DNA of 20,351 bases from a virus. The stretch covers positions 1-20,351 of IMG/VR virus record IMGVR_UViG_3300021368_001153. The stretch is one strand, 5' to 3'. Numbering within the stretch: position 1 is the stretch's first letter; each line of letters opens with the position of its first letter. Positions 1 to 10,126 of this stretch are shown here, piece by piece. Made by a program: the position numbers and the translations under genes. The notes under the pieces are model-generated. The model did not search any database. It had not been told where the DNA came from and worked only from the letters and a program-made list of their open reading frames with translations.

Positions 1-1
1 C

Positions 2-2300
2 ATTGCAGGTAACAGACACATTAGATCCTTTACAGAGCAATACTTTACTAACGCTACTACACCTCTAAGCAATGGTCTTGTAGGTGAAGAAGCAGAAAGT
101 GTTACTGCTTTCAATACTGCTATTGCAGAAATGAAGAAGGCAATCACCAACCAGTTGTACTATAAGGATCTAACTGTTACTGCTGGCGAGGCAACTTATG
201 GTGGTGGTGGCGGAACTATCGCTAATACAAATACTGGTGCTTGTGCTGATGTTCAGGCAACATTACAAACTCTAGGTGAAATTGCTACTGATGCAATCAC
301 CAATGGTAACATTCAAGGTGGTATTTGGAGCACTCCTGTTAACGAGGGAGCATTCTTAGCAGGAGAAGCTAAGTGCCGTAGAGACCTTAAGATTGTTATT
401 GAAGCAATCGCACAGGATCTTTGGTTCGGTGGTAACGAATACACAGTATCTGTAACTAAGGAATACTTCTATCAGAATCAACTAATCACTAATGGTGTTG
501 ATAATGAGGTAGATCCTTCTATTACTGCATTCAAGCGTGCAGAAGAATTGATGCAGCGTGCTGCAAATAATGTATACTATGATCGCGATCTTGACATCAC
601 ATTAGATCAGACTGGTGATCCTCCAATTGTTGGTAACATTGAGTGTGATGCACATGATATGGTCATTGAGAACATTGACTTTATCGCTGCAGAAGCATAT
701 GAGCGTATGCTTTCTGCATATCCTTCTTACACTCCATCCACAGGAAATACTGCACAAGACTGTAGAGATGACGTTGTTAGCGTCCTCAAAGAAGTCATGT
801 GGGATGTTAAGTTTGGTGGTAACTATAAGACTTATGATGCTGCTAAGATCTATGTTGACAACTATGATTATAGAACTGGAACCGCAGTATCTACATTCCT
901 TGATCCTGAGCGTGATGAGGCAAGAAAAGTCTTCCTCGAAGCAAAGAACATTGCAATGCAAGTTATCAAGAACGAGACTGTAAGTGTCTCTGCTGGTAAC
1001 TCCTTAACACAGGTTATTGACACTACTATTGTAGAAGACTGGGATGCAACTGAACTACTACCTAAGTGTGGTTCTGCGGTTGCTGCAGTTGATACACTCA
1101 TGGGTATCATCATCCAAGCAATTGGAACTGATGCTGGTGTTGGTAACTTGAATGGTGTCACACGTACTGTTCCTGGAACTACCTCTGATCCTGCATGGAA
1201 CACTTCACTTAATATTAGTGCTACTACTGCAACATCTATCACACTTGACGTTGGTGCATCTCCTGCAGGTCAGCAATATGCTCACCAGTTTGTAAGTGCA
1301 GCAACTGGAGCTGTTGTATCTGGTGGTAACTATCTCCACAGATTTGTAACCGCATCTACTGGTGCAGTCAGTATTCTAAATGGTTCTGCATTGACACCAA
1401 TCAATGCAACTTATAATGCTGTATCTGGTGATATGGTATTGTATTTTGCTACTGCTCATGGTGCAACTACCTCTGATCAACTATCCATTGCAGCAAATTC
1501 TCTCACATTCAAGTGTGAGATGGATAACTTCACTGCTGATAAGACATATCCTCGCACCAGTGATCCAATCATTGGACAGAACATTGCTATTACTGCAGTT
1601 ACATCTACATCTATTACTGTTAATGTTGGCACATCTCCTCTAGTTGAGCATAACGTAACCAATGCAATTTACGATCCTGCATCTGGATCTCTTGCTTTAA
1701 CTATTGGAGCACACACGTTAACTACTGGAACTGGAGTAAAACTCAAGAATGAGTCGCTACTGTTCAAGTGTGCTATGGATGATTACACGAGTGTTCGTGC
1801 TTATCCAAGAGCTGCAACAACATATCAACCTACAGCATATGATGGTGGCAATTGCTCTGATGTTCTTGCAACCATTAACTCTCTAACAGATATCTTATGT
1901 GATTCGCTGAAGGCAGGTAATCTTGATAATCTACCTGCAATCAGCAATGGTCTATGGGATTGTGCAAACGTTAGATCTTCTATTGAAAACCTATTTGATA
2001 TTCTCACTGATGCAATTACTGGTGGCACACTAGCAAATCTACCAAACCTCAACAAAGGTGACTTCACTATCAATAATGAGGCATCTAAGTGCTTCCGTGA
2101 TGTTTCCTACATTGTTGATGCTCTGGTCAATGACCTTAGACTTGGTGGAAACATCAACAGCATTCAAGCAGGTGAAGCATACTATGTCGGTAACAGTCTT
2201 GAGTACATTGACGGAGAGAAGACTGAAACTCTAGATGCATGGAACTACGTCGGTCAGATGGCAATTGCTGCCATGAGAAACTGGGATGTTCTAGTTCATA
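2..2300 (+). repeat. Diverged tandem protein repeats (Cys-Asp … GGN unit) in the giant protein
   Basis: At least four copies of a degenerate unit are visible in translation. The first is a half copy at the window edge (2-160: AGN … EQYF … L.NG … AF..A…M..A…YY.DL). Others begin at about 367 (KCRRDLKIVIEAIAQDLWFG), 759 (DCRDDVVSVLKEVMWDVKFG) and 2087 (KCFRDVSYIVDALVNDLRLG), and each then reads through GGN to an aromatic-rich stretch and an M..A helix. A shorter related pattern, C..V…I..L..I…I, occurs near 235, 1066, 1855, 1963 and 2665. The DNA copies are too diverged to be recent duplications. The pattern suggests repeated helical bundles in a long fibre. Confidence 0.7.
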
Positions 2301-5300
2301 ATTGCACTACAACTGCTGGTTCTGCTATTGTTGATGTTAATGATACTAATGGTATTATCATTGGTATGTCTGTCAAGGAATATGGAACAAATGATTATAC
2401 AGACGGTGTTGTTAACTCCAACGCAACTCCTAACTATACCACTATCCCTGATGGAGCATATGTCAAGCGTATTGTAAGTAATACTCAAATTGAACTTGGT
2501 GCTAATAATTCTAGGTTTGGTGAAGGTGTTCTAGTCAATGCTCTAGCAAGTAGCTCTACTATTGAACTTTACTTTGAACTAGAGAATGGCGTATGGGCAG
2601 ATACTCTACCACAGAAGGATCTTACTGTATCTCCTGACACTACAGTTTCTCCAACTAATAGAGAGTGTTCTGGAACTGCTAACGCTATCATCAACTTGAC
2701 TGGTGTAATTACTACAATTATCAACACTGGTCTTGGAACTGTTACTAGACAAGAGCAGACACTTAATACTGCACTCCTAGCGAACAGAGCAACCATCTTC
2801 ACTATTGATACTGGTGGTGGTGCTTCTAACCCACACAACTTTGAGACTGGAACACCAGTCAGACTGGTTCCACGTCCACGTTGGGATACAATCACTCAGA
2901 CATATGTTGATGTTGATAAGCGTCTTGTTAGACTACCTAATGGATTTGAAACAAACACAACTTACTATGTAATTGCTCCTGGAAGAACAACTAGACCAGA
3001 AAATTATGCTAACTCTAGTGTCTTTGACCAGACAGCTACAACGAAATTGATGCTCGCAACTTCTAAGGAGAATGCTGCAGCAGGTATTTACATCTATTCG
3101 TCGGAAACTGAATCTGTAGACGCTGATGTTGAAATCGATCTATATCAATTTGTCCTCGACGAGAAATATGATCTACACAACTATAAGTGTAGTGTTTCTG
3201 CGAACGTTAGTGGTGGTATTGAAACTGATACTGCAAACATCTTTGACATTCCAGTTGCTAACCAATCAGATCCACAGATCGTATTCTTCCGTACAATTCC
3301 TGGATCTTCTGACAGATTGCCTTTAGTATCTACTATTGATCAACAGACAACACCTTACATCTCTATCCAGAGTGGAACGGATGCTGGTAGAATTGATCCT
3401 AACATTGAATTCTATGTAAGATATATTTCTCCAAAGGTATTCAGGATCTATAGAACTCCTGCTGATGCACAGAATGACGCTAATCCAATTACATTTGCTG
3501 GTGGTCAGTCTGATCAGTTTAACGTATTTGCTAACAAGCGCACATCGCCAATGCGCTTTGACCCAACATTTACAAATACTTCTACTTCTGATGGTAAGTG
3601 GTATATCAATTGTAAGGATGAGTCAACTCTTCAAACTAATATCTTTAACAGAATTAATCTTTCCGATTACGCTGGTAAGACGAAGACCACTGACATGTGG
3701 TATACTCGCCTGACAGACGATAGAGATAAGGAAGATAGAACATATAAACTACGTTATGTCATTCCTTCTTACTTAACTAACGTTAGAGATCCTATCAATG
3801 GATTTGTTGTTAAGACAAGAACTGATGATACTCGTAGATTAGTTCCACAGAAGATCTTGCTGAAACCAGTAGCAGGAAATGTATATGGTGCTAGATTCAC
3901 CAACCCTGCTAGAACTAATGAATTCATTGGATGGCAGAAGTCTGATTTCCCTGCAAATCTTAATTCTGCTGTAGAAGAATCATATGATCCATATAAGAAA
4001 CCAGGAGTTGCAGATCCTGCATTTGAATATCGTTCTTTTGCTAAGTTTGCTTCTGGTGTTCAGGCAACAATCCAATCTGGTCGTTATGTCGAAGATACTC
4101 TAGATCCTAGTATCAAGTATCTAGAACTTACTGTATTTGACCATGCGATTGATGTTGTCAACTTTGCTGGTCTTAAGAATGAGATTCTAACAACAATTAA
4201 GATTACTGCACCACAAGGTGGAGACTTTGTTGTTGACAAGACAGCAGTAACCAGTGATAATGCAGTTCAGTTTACTGGAAATTCTTCTGGTAATGCTAAC
4301 ATCCATGCATACTACACAGTAAATGGTGATCACTATCTAATCATCAAGAATATCAATGGTGGTATTCTTGAGTATAGTGAGTACACTAACACAAGATTTA
4401 CTCAGGGTAATGTCTTTGCTGACATGCTAGAGGATCAAGACGGTGGCAAATCACTACCTCTAAAAACTCATATCAAGAAAAATTTCCCAGAGTTTTATTA
4501 CAAGCAAAACGGCGCTAACGTTTACACTATCACTCCTGGTGATAGAATTACTGATAGTGCTGGTATTGAATACTATGTTGATTCTGTTGAGGATACTGGA
4601 GTTATTGAGGATACATTCTATGTCTTTGCAACAGAGACTATCCAGAAACGTATTCCTGGTCAGCAAGATGGTGTATACTATCTAACATGCTTACGTGGTA
4701 ATGTTTCTCCATTCCCAACTGGTGCTGGCGTAACTAATAACTTTAAGAAGTTTAAGTTCTCTCAACCAGTCTCTAGACTATATCCTCTAAACTATAGAAA
4801 CGATCCTCTCTGGTTTAAGAAGTCTGGAACCACAACATCTGAGAAAGCATATTATGGAACTCTAATTGATCCACCAGCAACATTCTCTGCTGCTGACAAC
4901 TATACCCATGGTCTTGTAACAACTAACGATTACAAGAATTCTGTAACCAAGGAATTGGCAGAGGATCTAACTAAGCAACCTGCATTTATCGTCAACAACT
5001 ATAATCTTGTAGCACAAGAGGGTAATGCAACTTCTGGTTCTGAAGATCGTCGTATTCCAATCGCTGGTGATAGCACAGTTGTTACGGATCAGCGTTACTA
5101 CGTTGAACTTCGTAGACCATCTATTGCTCGTGCTGGTAACCACACGTTTGAATACCTTGGTTTCGGTCCTGGTAACTACTCCACAGGTCTCCCAGCGCGT
5201 CAGGAAGTCGTCTTAACACCTGAAGAGGACTTCTACGCACAAAGTAAGAAACAAGACGGTGGTATCGTCTTCTACACGGGTATTAACTCACAAGGTGACT

Positions 5301-8300
5301 TGTATATCGGTAACAGAAGAATCAACGCTATCACTGGTGAAGAAACGTTTATCGATTCTGCCACACTGGATGATGATGGAGAAGAGGATGATACCGTAGG
5401 AGGTCTCGTTACTACCTTCGATACACCTGTAACGTTCAATAAGAACATTACGGTTATCGGTGGTGACGGACAACTAACAAACACATTTGAGTCTCCAATT
5501 CTCCTCAACGTTGCTGATAATGATCTAACAGAGAATCGTTCTCCTCTAATCATTAGTTCTATTGTTTCTCCTGTTGATCCTGTAACTCAAACCGAGCAGG
5601 ATGAAGGTCTTGATAGATCTGCATTCCTACCATTTGATGCAGGTGATATTACAATCGGTAAGAACAGAGTTAATGCTGCTGTATTTGGATTCAATCCACG
5701 CGGTAGAGGTCAGAAATATCAGATTCAGACACATACAGTTGCTGGAGCTGCATCTAACCTAACTCCTAATCAGGATACGTTAATCTCTGCTGGTGGAACT
5801 AGAATTCAGTCTGGTCAGTTTGTAAACTACGGTGGAGTACTTTCAAAACCTGGAGATATCCTACTCAAGGGTCTTGAGGTTGGCAAGACTGGTGGACTTG
5901 GTTGGATTTACACCAACTACTATATTCAGATTATTGCTGGTAGTAACCAAGCAATTTCTACAATTCAGTTTATCCCTGGAACTGGAATTACATATGTCAA
6001 GTTGACATTTGTTGATGCTGGAACTGGATTAGATATTACTAATGCAAACCTTGGTATCACCAGTGGTGCTCAAATTAGACTTAATAACTACTATCCAGAT
6101 ACTAGATTGAATGCTGTCTGGGATATCGTTGATTATCCTGGTGATGCATTCCAGACTACTGATAACTATCTCTACTTCCAAATCAATTTTGTCGTAGGTG
6201 CTGCAACTGAGTCTTGGACAACTATTGTTTCCAATACTCCAACTGGCAGTGATGATCCTACCATTGAATTCTCTGGTTCTGGTTCACAGTGGAAAGAGTT
6301 TGGTATCATTGGTGGTGAGGCACTTAGAACTGACACTGAATCGATTGGTGATTATAAGTTAGGTGTTAACACTATTGCAAGAGCTGCACATGATGCATGT
6401 GAGACTGCATTTGTTTCTAATGAAACAGATCCTCGTGCTAACCTTGACGTTGTTGGCACAGCATTTATCAGTGGTAGATCAGTCCTTAATTGGCTCAATG
6501 AAACTGGCACAACTAAGTCAGTTGTCCCAAGTGACAATGCATTCCTAGTTGGTGGTAACAGTGCGCTTCCAAATGAAAAAGCAGTATTCCGTGTTTCTAC
6601 TTCTGCTGTAGATGGAACAGGTAAGATTGGTATTAATACCACTGTTGCTCAGATGAGCAGTCTTGCTACTGACATCGTAATGGTTGGTACTACCACATTT
6701 GTTGGTAATTCTACAATCAATGGAAGTCTACAAATTCTAGTTGGACAGTTAGATACGACTAGCACAACTGTTGACCTGATGAATACACCTACTACGGTGA
6801 GATTCGCAATGGCAGCACAAACGCTAGAAGTTGCAAACGCTACCACAAATACTGGTAATAACGTTATCAATATTGCTAACTATAGCAACAATTCAAGTTT
6901 CAGTCTTGGTAATGTTGCTACAATTACTGAGTTCAATGTTCATAGAGGTTCTCAAACTGCAGATGTTAACATTGCAACAGTTGGTAATGCTGACGCATCT
7001 TACAATGCAACATTAAATCTTGGTGGTGCATTTGCTAACTCTGCTTCTATCACTAATATCAAGACTAGAAACACTTTCTTAGATGGTGATGTCAACGTTG
7101 GTTCTGGACTAACTGCTGGTTCTGGTGTTGGTAAACTATATTCTCTCAACACTCAGTTTGAATTACTATCTGCTAGTGGTGGTCCATCTATTGTTAAGTT
7201 CGCTGCTACTGCTGCAGACCTTACAATGGGTGCTCAGGGTGGAACAACTACCATCAACAACGCACTAACAGTTAAAGCAAGATCCGACTTCTTCGGTGAC
7301 ATGTTGCTAACTGGTGGTCTCAACGCTGGTGGTGTTACAGTTGATAGAGGAGTCTTTGGAACAACTCCTGCATCTCAAGCAGCAGGCGGTCTACCTTCTA
7401 ACTTTAACATCGACCTTTACAGAAAGGTTGATATCAGTAAGACTCTTGATACTGGTGGTTTCGCAACTCTATCTGCAACAGAAGAGTTCATTAGATTGAA
7501 TGCACCAGTAGTAGCAAATCAGATTGCAATTGGTGATTATCTACTTCTTGACGAATCTGCAGCGTTCACTGGATCTCCTGGTGGATATACTCCAGACGAA
7601 GATAGATCTGAGATTGTAAGAGTTACTGAACTAACAAACCTTACTAACAGTGGTGATCCACAAGGTATTCGTGTTAAAGTAACTCGTGGTGTTGACGGTA
7701 CAACTGCTCAAACACACCCAGATAACCTACCAATCTTCAAACTTAATAAGAGTTCTGACGTAAGTTATCTTCTCACAAGTATTACCAATGTAGATACTCA
7801 GTTATCAACTGCTGAATTTGGTGGATCTCTATTAGTAGGTGACTTCCTCAGATTGAATGATGGAGAATATACAAAGGTCACTTCGATCGTTGCTTCTCTA
7901 ACATCTATCAAGTCTCTGAAGGTTAATGATGGTGGTAATCCTGCTGTCCTAGCATTCAGTGTTGAATCTACTACTGGCAACACTTATATCAGAGGTAATA
8001 CTGAGGTTCATGCAGACTTGACACTAGTTGGTTCTGCAACAACTGGAGATCAGATGTTCACCATCAACAATGGTGAGTCTTCTCCAACAACTGTATTTGA
8101 TGTTGATAGTTCTGATGGTGACACTAGAATTCTTGGTGATCTAAATGTTGGTGCTGGATTCAACAAACTAACAGTTGATGCATCTAATGGTAACACAGTA
8201 TTGAATGGTGGTGACTTTACCATCTTTGATAGTGCAGGAACTGGACAGAAACTGAAACTCACCAATAATACTGGTGATCTAACAATCTCTGGTCTATACA

Positions 8301-8857
8301 CAAGCACTGCTACAACTGGTGTTAACACATTTGCTAGTGATCTTCGCCTAAATGGTGGTGATCTACAAGTCTACTCTGGTAATGATAAGAGATTCCAAGT
8401 TAATAACTCTGGAACGATTGATCTTGGTGGTGTTGACTACATGTTCGGTCCAACTGGTGCTAGACGCTGGGATTACTTCAATATCACCTCTGGTGATGGT
8501 GGAATCTTACAAGCTAACATTAACCTGTTCATCAATCCAAATGGTGATCTATATGTTAAACTGCCAACTGACCCAAGATCGGGTGATATGGTAAGATTCA
8601 TTGATCTTGGTGGTAACTTGAAGTACGACTTGAAACTTGTAATTCGTGCAGCAACTGGTGTTGCTATCCAAGGTGACTCTACTAACATCGCTACTTCTGT
8701 AACTGGTGTTGACCTTTCTAACCACAACGGTGGTGAATTGATTGTAACTACACCAAATGCCGCACTTGGACTAGTATATGCAGGTGCTCTAAATAATAAT
8801 GGACAGTCTTCGGGAGTCCCAAGTTCTGCCCAAGGTTGGTGGTTGATGGAAATCTAA
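2..8857 (+). CDS. Giant modular virion/tail-fibre structural protein, 5' end cut by window
   Basis: This is a partial gene. The frame is open without a stop from base 2, so the ATG at 131 is internal and the real start lies upstream; about 2951 residues are visible. The N-terminal third has repeats built around C-[RF]-[RD]-D … GGN … Y[FV] … M..A (about 2-2300). Next come beta-rich repeats with an FKC.MD…YPR signature (about 1200-1815). Around 5090-5330 is a module containing RPSIARAGNHTFEYLGFGPG, which I recognise from other marine T4-like phage structural proteins. A short acidic linker (DDDGEEDD, about 5367-5390) follows. From about 5400 to 8350 there are Asn/Gly/Thr-rich beta repeats of the fibre-shaft kind. 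The end (about 8560-8857; SGDMVRFIDLGGNL … ELIVTTPNAALGLVYAG … GWWLMEI) resembles C-terminal domains of T4-like long-tail-fibre subunits. No signal peptide or membrane segment is seen. The gene sits directly upstream of three collar/fibre genes. The role as a virion fibre or baseplate-attached protein is fairly sure; the exact subunit identity is not. Confidence 0.85.
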   Translation: MAGNRHIRSFTEQYFTNATTPLSNGLVGEEAESVTAFNTAIAEMKKAITNQLYYKDLTVTAGEATYGGGGGTIANTNTGACADVQATLQTLGEIATDAITNGNIQGGIWSTPVNEGAFLAGEAKCRRDLKIVIEAIAQDLWFGGNEYTVSVTKEYFYQNQLITNGVDNEVDPSITAFKRAEELMQRAANNVYYDRDLDITLDQTGDPPIVGNIECDAHDMVIENIDFIAAEAYERMLSAYPSYTPSTGNTAQDCRDDVVSVLKEVMWDVKFGGNYKTYDAAKIYVDNYDYRTGTAVSTFLDPERDEARKVFLEAKNIAMQVIKNETVSVSAGNSLTQVIDTTIVEDWDATELLPKCGSAVAAVDTLMGIIIQAIGTDAGVGNLNGVTRTVPGTTSDPAWNTSLNISATTATSITLDVGASPAGQQYAHQFVSAATGAVVSGGNYLHRFVTASTGAVSILNGSALTPINATYNAVSGDMVLYFATAHGATTSDQLSIAANSLTFKCEMDNFTADKTYPRTSDPIIGQNIAITAVTSTSITVNVGTSPLVEHNVTNAIYDPASGSLALTIGAHTLTTGTGVKLKNESLLFKCAMDDYTSVRAYPRAATTYQPTAYDGGNCSDVLATINSLTDILCDSLKAGNLDNLPAISNGLWDCANVRSSIENLFDILTDAITGGTLANLPNLNKGDFTINNEASKCFRDVSYIVDALVNDLRLGGNINSIQAGEAYYVGNSLEYIDGEKTETLDAWNYVGQMAIAAMRNWDVLVHNCTTTAGSAIVDVNDTNGIIIGMSVKEYGTNDYTDGVVNSNATPNYTTIPDGAYVKRIVSNTQIELGANNSRFGEGVLVNALASSSTIELYFELENGVWADTLPQKDLTVSPDTTVSPTNRECSGTANAIINLTGVITTIINTGLGTVTRQEQTLNTALLANRATIFTIDTGGGASNPHNFETGTPVRLVPRPRWDTITQTYVDVDKRLVRLPNGFETNTTYYVIAPGRTTRPENYANSSVFDQTATTKLMLATSKENAAAGIYIYSSETESVDADVEIDLYQFVLDEKYDLHNYKCSVSANVSGGIETDTANIFDIPVANQSDPQIVFFRTIPGSSDRLPLVSTIDQQTTPYISIQSGTDAGRIDPNIEFYVRYISPKVFRIYRTPADAQNDANPITFAGGQSDQFNVFANKRTSPMRFDPTFTNTSTSDGKWYINCKDESTLQTNIFNRINLSDYAGKTKTTDMWYTRLTDDRDKEDRTYKLRYVIPSYLTNVRDPINGFVVKTRTDDTRRLVPQKILLKPVAGNVYGARFTNPARTNEFIGWQKSDFPANLNSAVEESYDPYKKPGVADPAFEYRSFAKFASGVQATIQSGRYVEDTLDPSIKYLELTVFDHAIDVVNFAGLKNEILTTIKITAPQGGDFVVDKTAVTSDNAVQFTGNSSGNANIHAYYTVNGDHYLIIKNINGGILEYSEYTNTRFTQGNVFADMLEDQDGGKSLPLKTHIKKNFPEFYYKQNGANVYTITPGDRITDSAGIEYYVDSVEDTGVIEDTFYVFATETIQKRIPGQQDGVYYLTCLRGNVSPFPTGAGVTNNFKKFKFSQPVSRLYPLNYRNDPLWFKKSGTTTSEKAYYGTLIDPPATFSAADNYTHGLVTTNDYKNSVTKELAEDLTKQPAFIVNNYNLVAQEGNATSGSEDRRIPIAGDSTVVTDQRYYVELRRPSIARAGNHTFEYLGFGPGNYSTGLPARQEVVLTPEEDFYAQSKKQDGGIVFYTGINSQGDLYIGNRRINAITGEETFIDSATLDDDGEEDDTVGGLVTTFDTPVTFNKNITVIGGDGQLTNTFESPILLNVADNDLTENRSPLIISSIVSPVDPVTQTEQDEGLDRSAFLPFDAGDITIGKNRVNAAVFGFNPRGRGQKYQIQTHTVAGAASNLTPNQDTLISAGGTRIQSGQFVNYGGVLSKPGDILLKGLEVGKTGGLGWIYTNYYIQIIAGSNQAISTIQFIPGTGITYVKLTFVDAGTGLDITNANLGITSGAQIRLNNYYPDTRLNAVWDIVDYPGDAFQTTDNYLYFQINFVVGAATESWTTIVSNTPTGSDDPTIEFSGSGSQWKEFGIIGGEALRTDTESIGDYKLGVNTIARAAHDACETAFVSNETDPRANLDVVGTAFISGRSVLNWLNETGTTKSVVPSDNAFLVGGNSALPNEKAVFRVSTSAVDGTGKIGINTTVAQMSSLATDIVMVGTTTFVGNSTINGSLQILVGQLDTTSTTVDLMNTPTTVRFAMAAQTLEVANATTNTGNNVINIANYSNNSSFSLGNVATITEFNVHRGSQTADVNIATVGNADASYNATLNLGGAFANSASITNIKTRNTFLDGDVNVGSGLTAGSGVGKLYSLNTQFELLSASGGPSIVKFAATAADLTMGAQGGTTTINNALTVKARSDFFGDMLLTGGLNAGGVTVDRGVFGTTPASQAAGGLPSNFNIDLYRKVDISKTLDTGGFATLSATEEFIRLNAPVVANQIAIGDYLLLDESAAFTGSPGGYTPDEDRSEIVRVTELTNLTNSGDPQGIRVKVTRGVDGTTAQTHPDNLPIFKLNKSSDVSYLLTSITNVDTQLSTAEFGGSLLVGDFLRLNDGEYTKVTSIVASLTSIKSLKVNDGGNPAVLAFSVESTTGNTYIRGNTEVHADLTLVGSATTGDQMFTINNGESSPTTVFDVDSSDGDTRILGDLNVGAGFNKLTVDASNGNTVLNGGDFTIFDSAGTGQKLKLTNNTGDLTISGLYTSTATTGVNTFASDLRLNGGDLQVYSGNDKRFQVNNSGTIDLGGVDYMFGPTGARRWDYFNITSGDGGILQANINLFINPNGDLYVKLPTDPRSGDMVRFIDLGGNLKYDLKLVIRAATGVAIQGDSTNIATSVTGVDLSNHNGGELIVTTPNAALGLVYAGALNNNGQSSGVPSSAQGWWLMEI
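1204..1815 (+). repeat. Two beta-rich repeats (FKC-MD-YPR type) in the giant protein
   Basis: Two units of roughly 90-110 residues follow each other. Both open with a strand of the form ISATTATSITLDVGASP or ITAVTSTSITVNVGTSP, and both close with SL.FKC.MD….YPR. The first unit contains an extra internal doublet, AHQFVSAATGAVVSGGN followed by LHRFVTASTGAVSILNG (about 1276-1385). This points to a small nested duplication. The function is unknown; the composition fits beta-structured fibre domains. Confidence 0.65.
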
Positions 8858-8860
8858 CAC

Positions 8861-10126
8861 ATGGCAAATTACGGCGCTTTAAAAACTATGAAAGCGGCAG
8901 CCATTGGCACTATCATGCCGTGGACTGGCGCTTTAACTAAAATCCCTGCAGGATGGTTGATTTGTAATGGAAATGAAGTTGAAGCAGGATCGTATCCCCT
9001 TTTAGCACAAGCAATTGGGGATACGTACGGTGGTGTTGGATTTACACCAGATGATTTTCCAGTATATCAAAACCAAACAATTTTTTTACCAGATATTAGT
9101 CAGAAAGCACTAGCAGATTACGACACTTCATATTTCGGATCTGGTGCTATCGATGCAAACATTGATACTTCTGAGGCATCAGCATCTGTTGCTGGATTTA
9201 TTGGAGCAAATACAGACAATGGTGTAAGGACTAATATCCCTGATGCATACACAGACATTGTTTTTAACTATACTCCAGAAAATGACTTCTCTGGAACTAT
9301 TGAGGAGATGACATATAATCCTGGTTTTGGATCTAGGACAGTTTATACTGCACCTAGAAAACTAGGTAGAAGACATGTTCCTATTCATGGTCACCCAACA
9401 GAATTTGCTTCAATTATTGGTAATGACTCATCCAGACCTGGAGCAGGTGTCTCTTGTTCTAGGGAAGTTAATTACAATATTTTTAAAGCAGGAAGTGATG
9501 ACTTCTTAGACGGAGCACAGGTTGATATTTCTATTGAAATGCCTTCTGGAACTGGAGTAGGTAATGGTTCGGATGGTGTTATTCTTGCAAACATCGATGC
9601 AGAAGCACCAGGACCAAACTTAAAACCAAGAAATGCTACATCACATGGTATTTCTAACTGGATTGGATCTGCAGATGCTCCTGATCCACCAGACCCATAT
9701 GGATCACCAAATAATAGTCCAGCACATAATAGAAGATTCAATCAGTCAGATACTGCGCCATATGCTCTAGGTGGTGGAAACTTAGCTACAGAGCATATTA
9801 ACTATGATGATGGTGATGCAAATACTGGTGATGGATCATCTCAAGATATACATAGACCATTTGAGGTATTTTTTAATCACTCTGGAGTTAGTTTCAATAA
9901 AACTACCCCAGGTGTAGGAGTTTTTGATACGATTGATGCACATGATCATGGAAGTTTCCAAGTTGATTTGGATAGAGAGAACTCAAGTTTGAGAATGCCA
10001 GGATTGATCTCTTTGAACAATATTACTGCAAATATTACTCCAAATAACCTTGATAGAGCACTAAATATCAATGTTAACCTAGCAACCCCCAAACTCATCG
10101 TTCTATACATCATCAGGGCATACTAA
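8861..10126 (+). CDS. Phage tail-collar fibre protein
   Basis: This 421-residue protein has an N-terminal phage tail-collar domain at about residues 14-85 (GTIMPWTG, AGWLICNG, then YPLLAQAIGDTYGG and FLPDIS). Such domains form the receptor-contacting or capping parts of T4 gp12-like trimeric fibres. Downstream are a Gly/Asn/Asp-rich beta region and two His-x-His motifs, HGH at residues 176-178 and HDH at 361-363. In T4 gp12 and gp37, HxH pairs from three chains coordinate metal ions. The protein ends LIVLYIIRAY, a tail shared in type with the next two genes. It starts three bases after the giant gene's stop, without a clear Shine-Dalgarno sequence, and its TAA overlaps the next ATG (TAATG), which suggests co-transcription and perhaps coupled translation. 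The N-terminus MANY is shared with the next gene, so the two are probably paralogues. The role as a fibre or short-tail-fibre-like adhesin is inferred. Confidence 0.85.
   Translation: MANYGALKTMKAAAIGTIMPWTGALTKIPAGWLICNGNEVEAGSYPLLAQAIGDTYGGVGFTPDDFPVYQNQTIFLPDISQKALADYDTSYFGSGAIDANIDTSEASASVAGFIGANTDNGVRTNIPDAYTDIVFNYTPENDFSGTIEEMTYNPGFGSRTVYTAPRKLGRRHVPIHGHPTEFASIIGNDSSRPGAGVSCSREVNYNIFKAGSDDFLDGAQVDISIEMPSGTGVGNGSDGVILANIDAEAPGPNLKPRNATSHGISNWIGSADAPDPPDPYGSPNNSPAHNRRFNQSDTAPYALGGGNLATEHINYDDGDANTGDGSSQDIHRPFEVFFNHSGVSFNKTTPGVGVFDTIDAHDHGSFQVDLDRENSSLRMPGLISLNNITANITPNNLDRALNINVNLATPKLIVLYIIRAY
10114..10118 (+). promoter_or_regulatory. Ribosome binding site for the second collar gene
   Basis: CAGGG lies seven bases before the ATG at 10126, inside the end of the preceding gene. 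It is one of the clearer Shine-Dalgarno-like sites in this block, and it supports the start chosen at the TAATG overlap. Confidence 0.45.

Noticed and set aside
131-133. ATG 131 as the start of the giant gene
   Set aside because: The frame is open to base 2 and the upstream residues match the internal repeat, so this Met is internal.
2-8857. CRISPR or short direct DNA repeats from recurring 'ggtggtaac' words
   Set aside because: The words come from frequent Gly-Gly-Asn codons at irregular spacing; there are no constant repeats with spacers.
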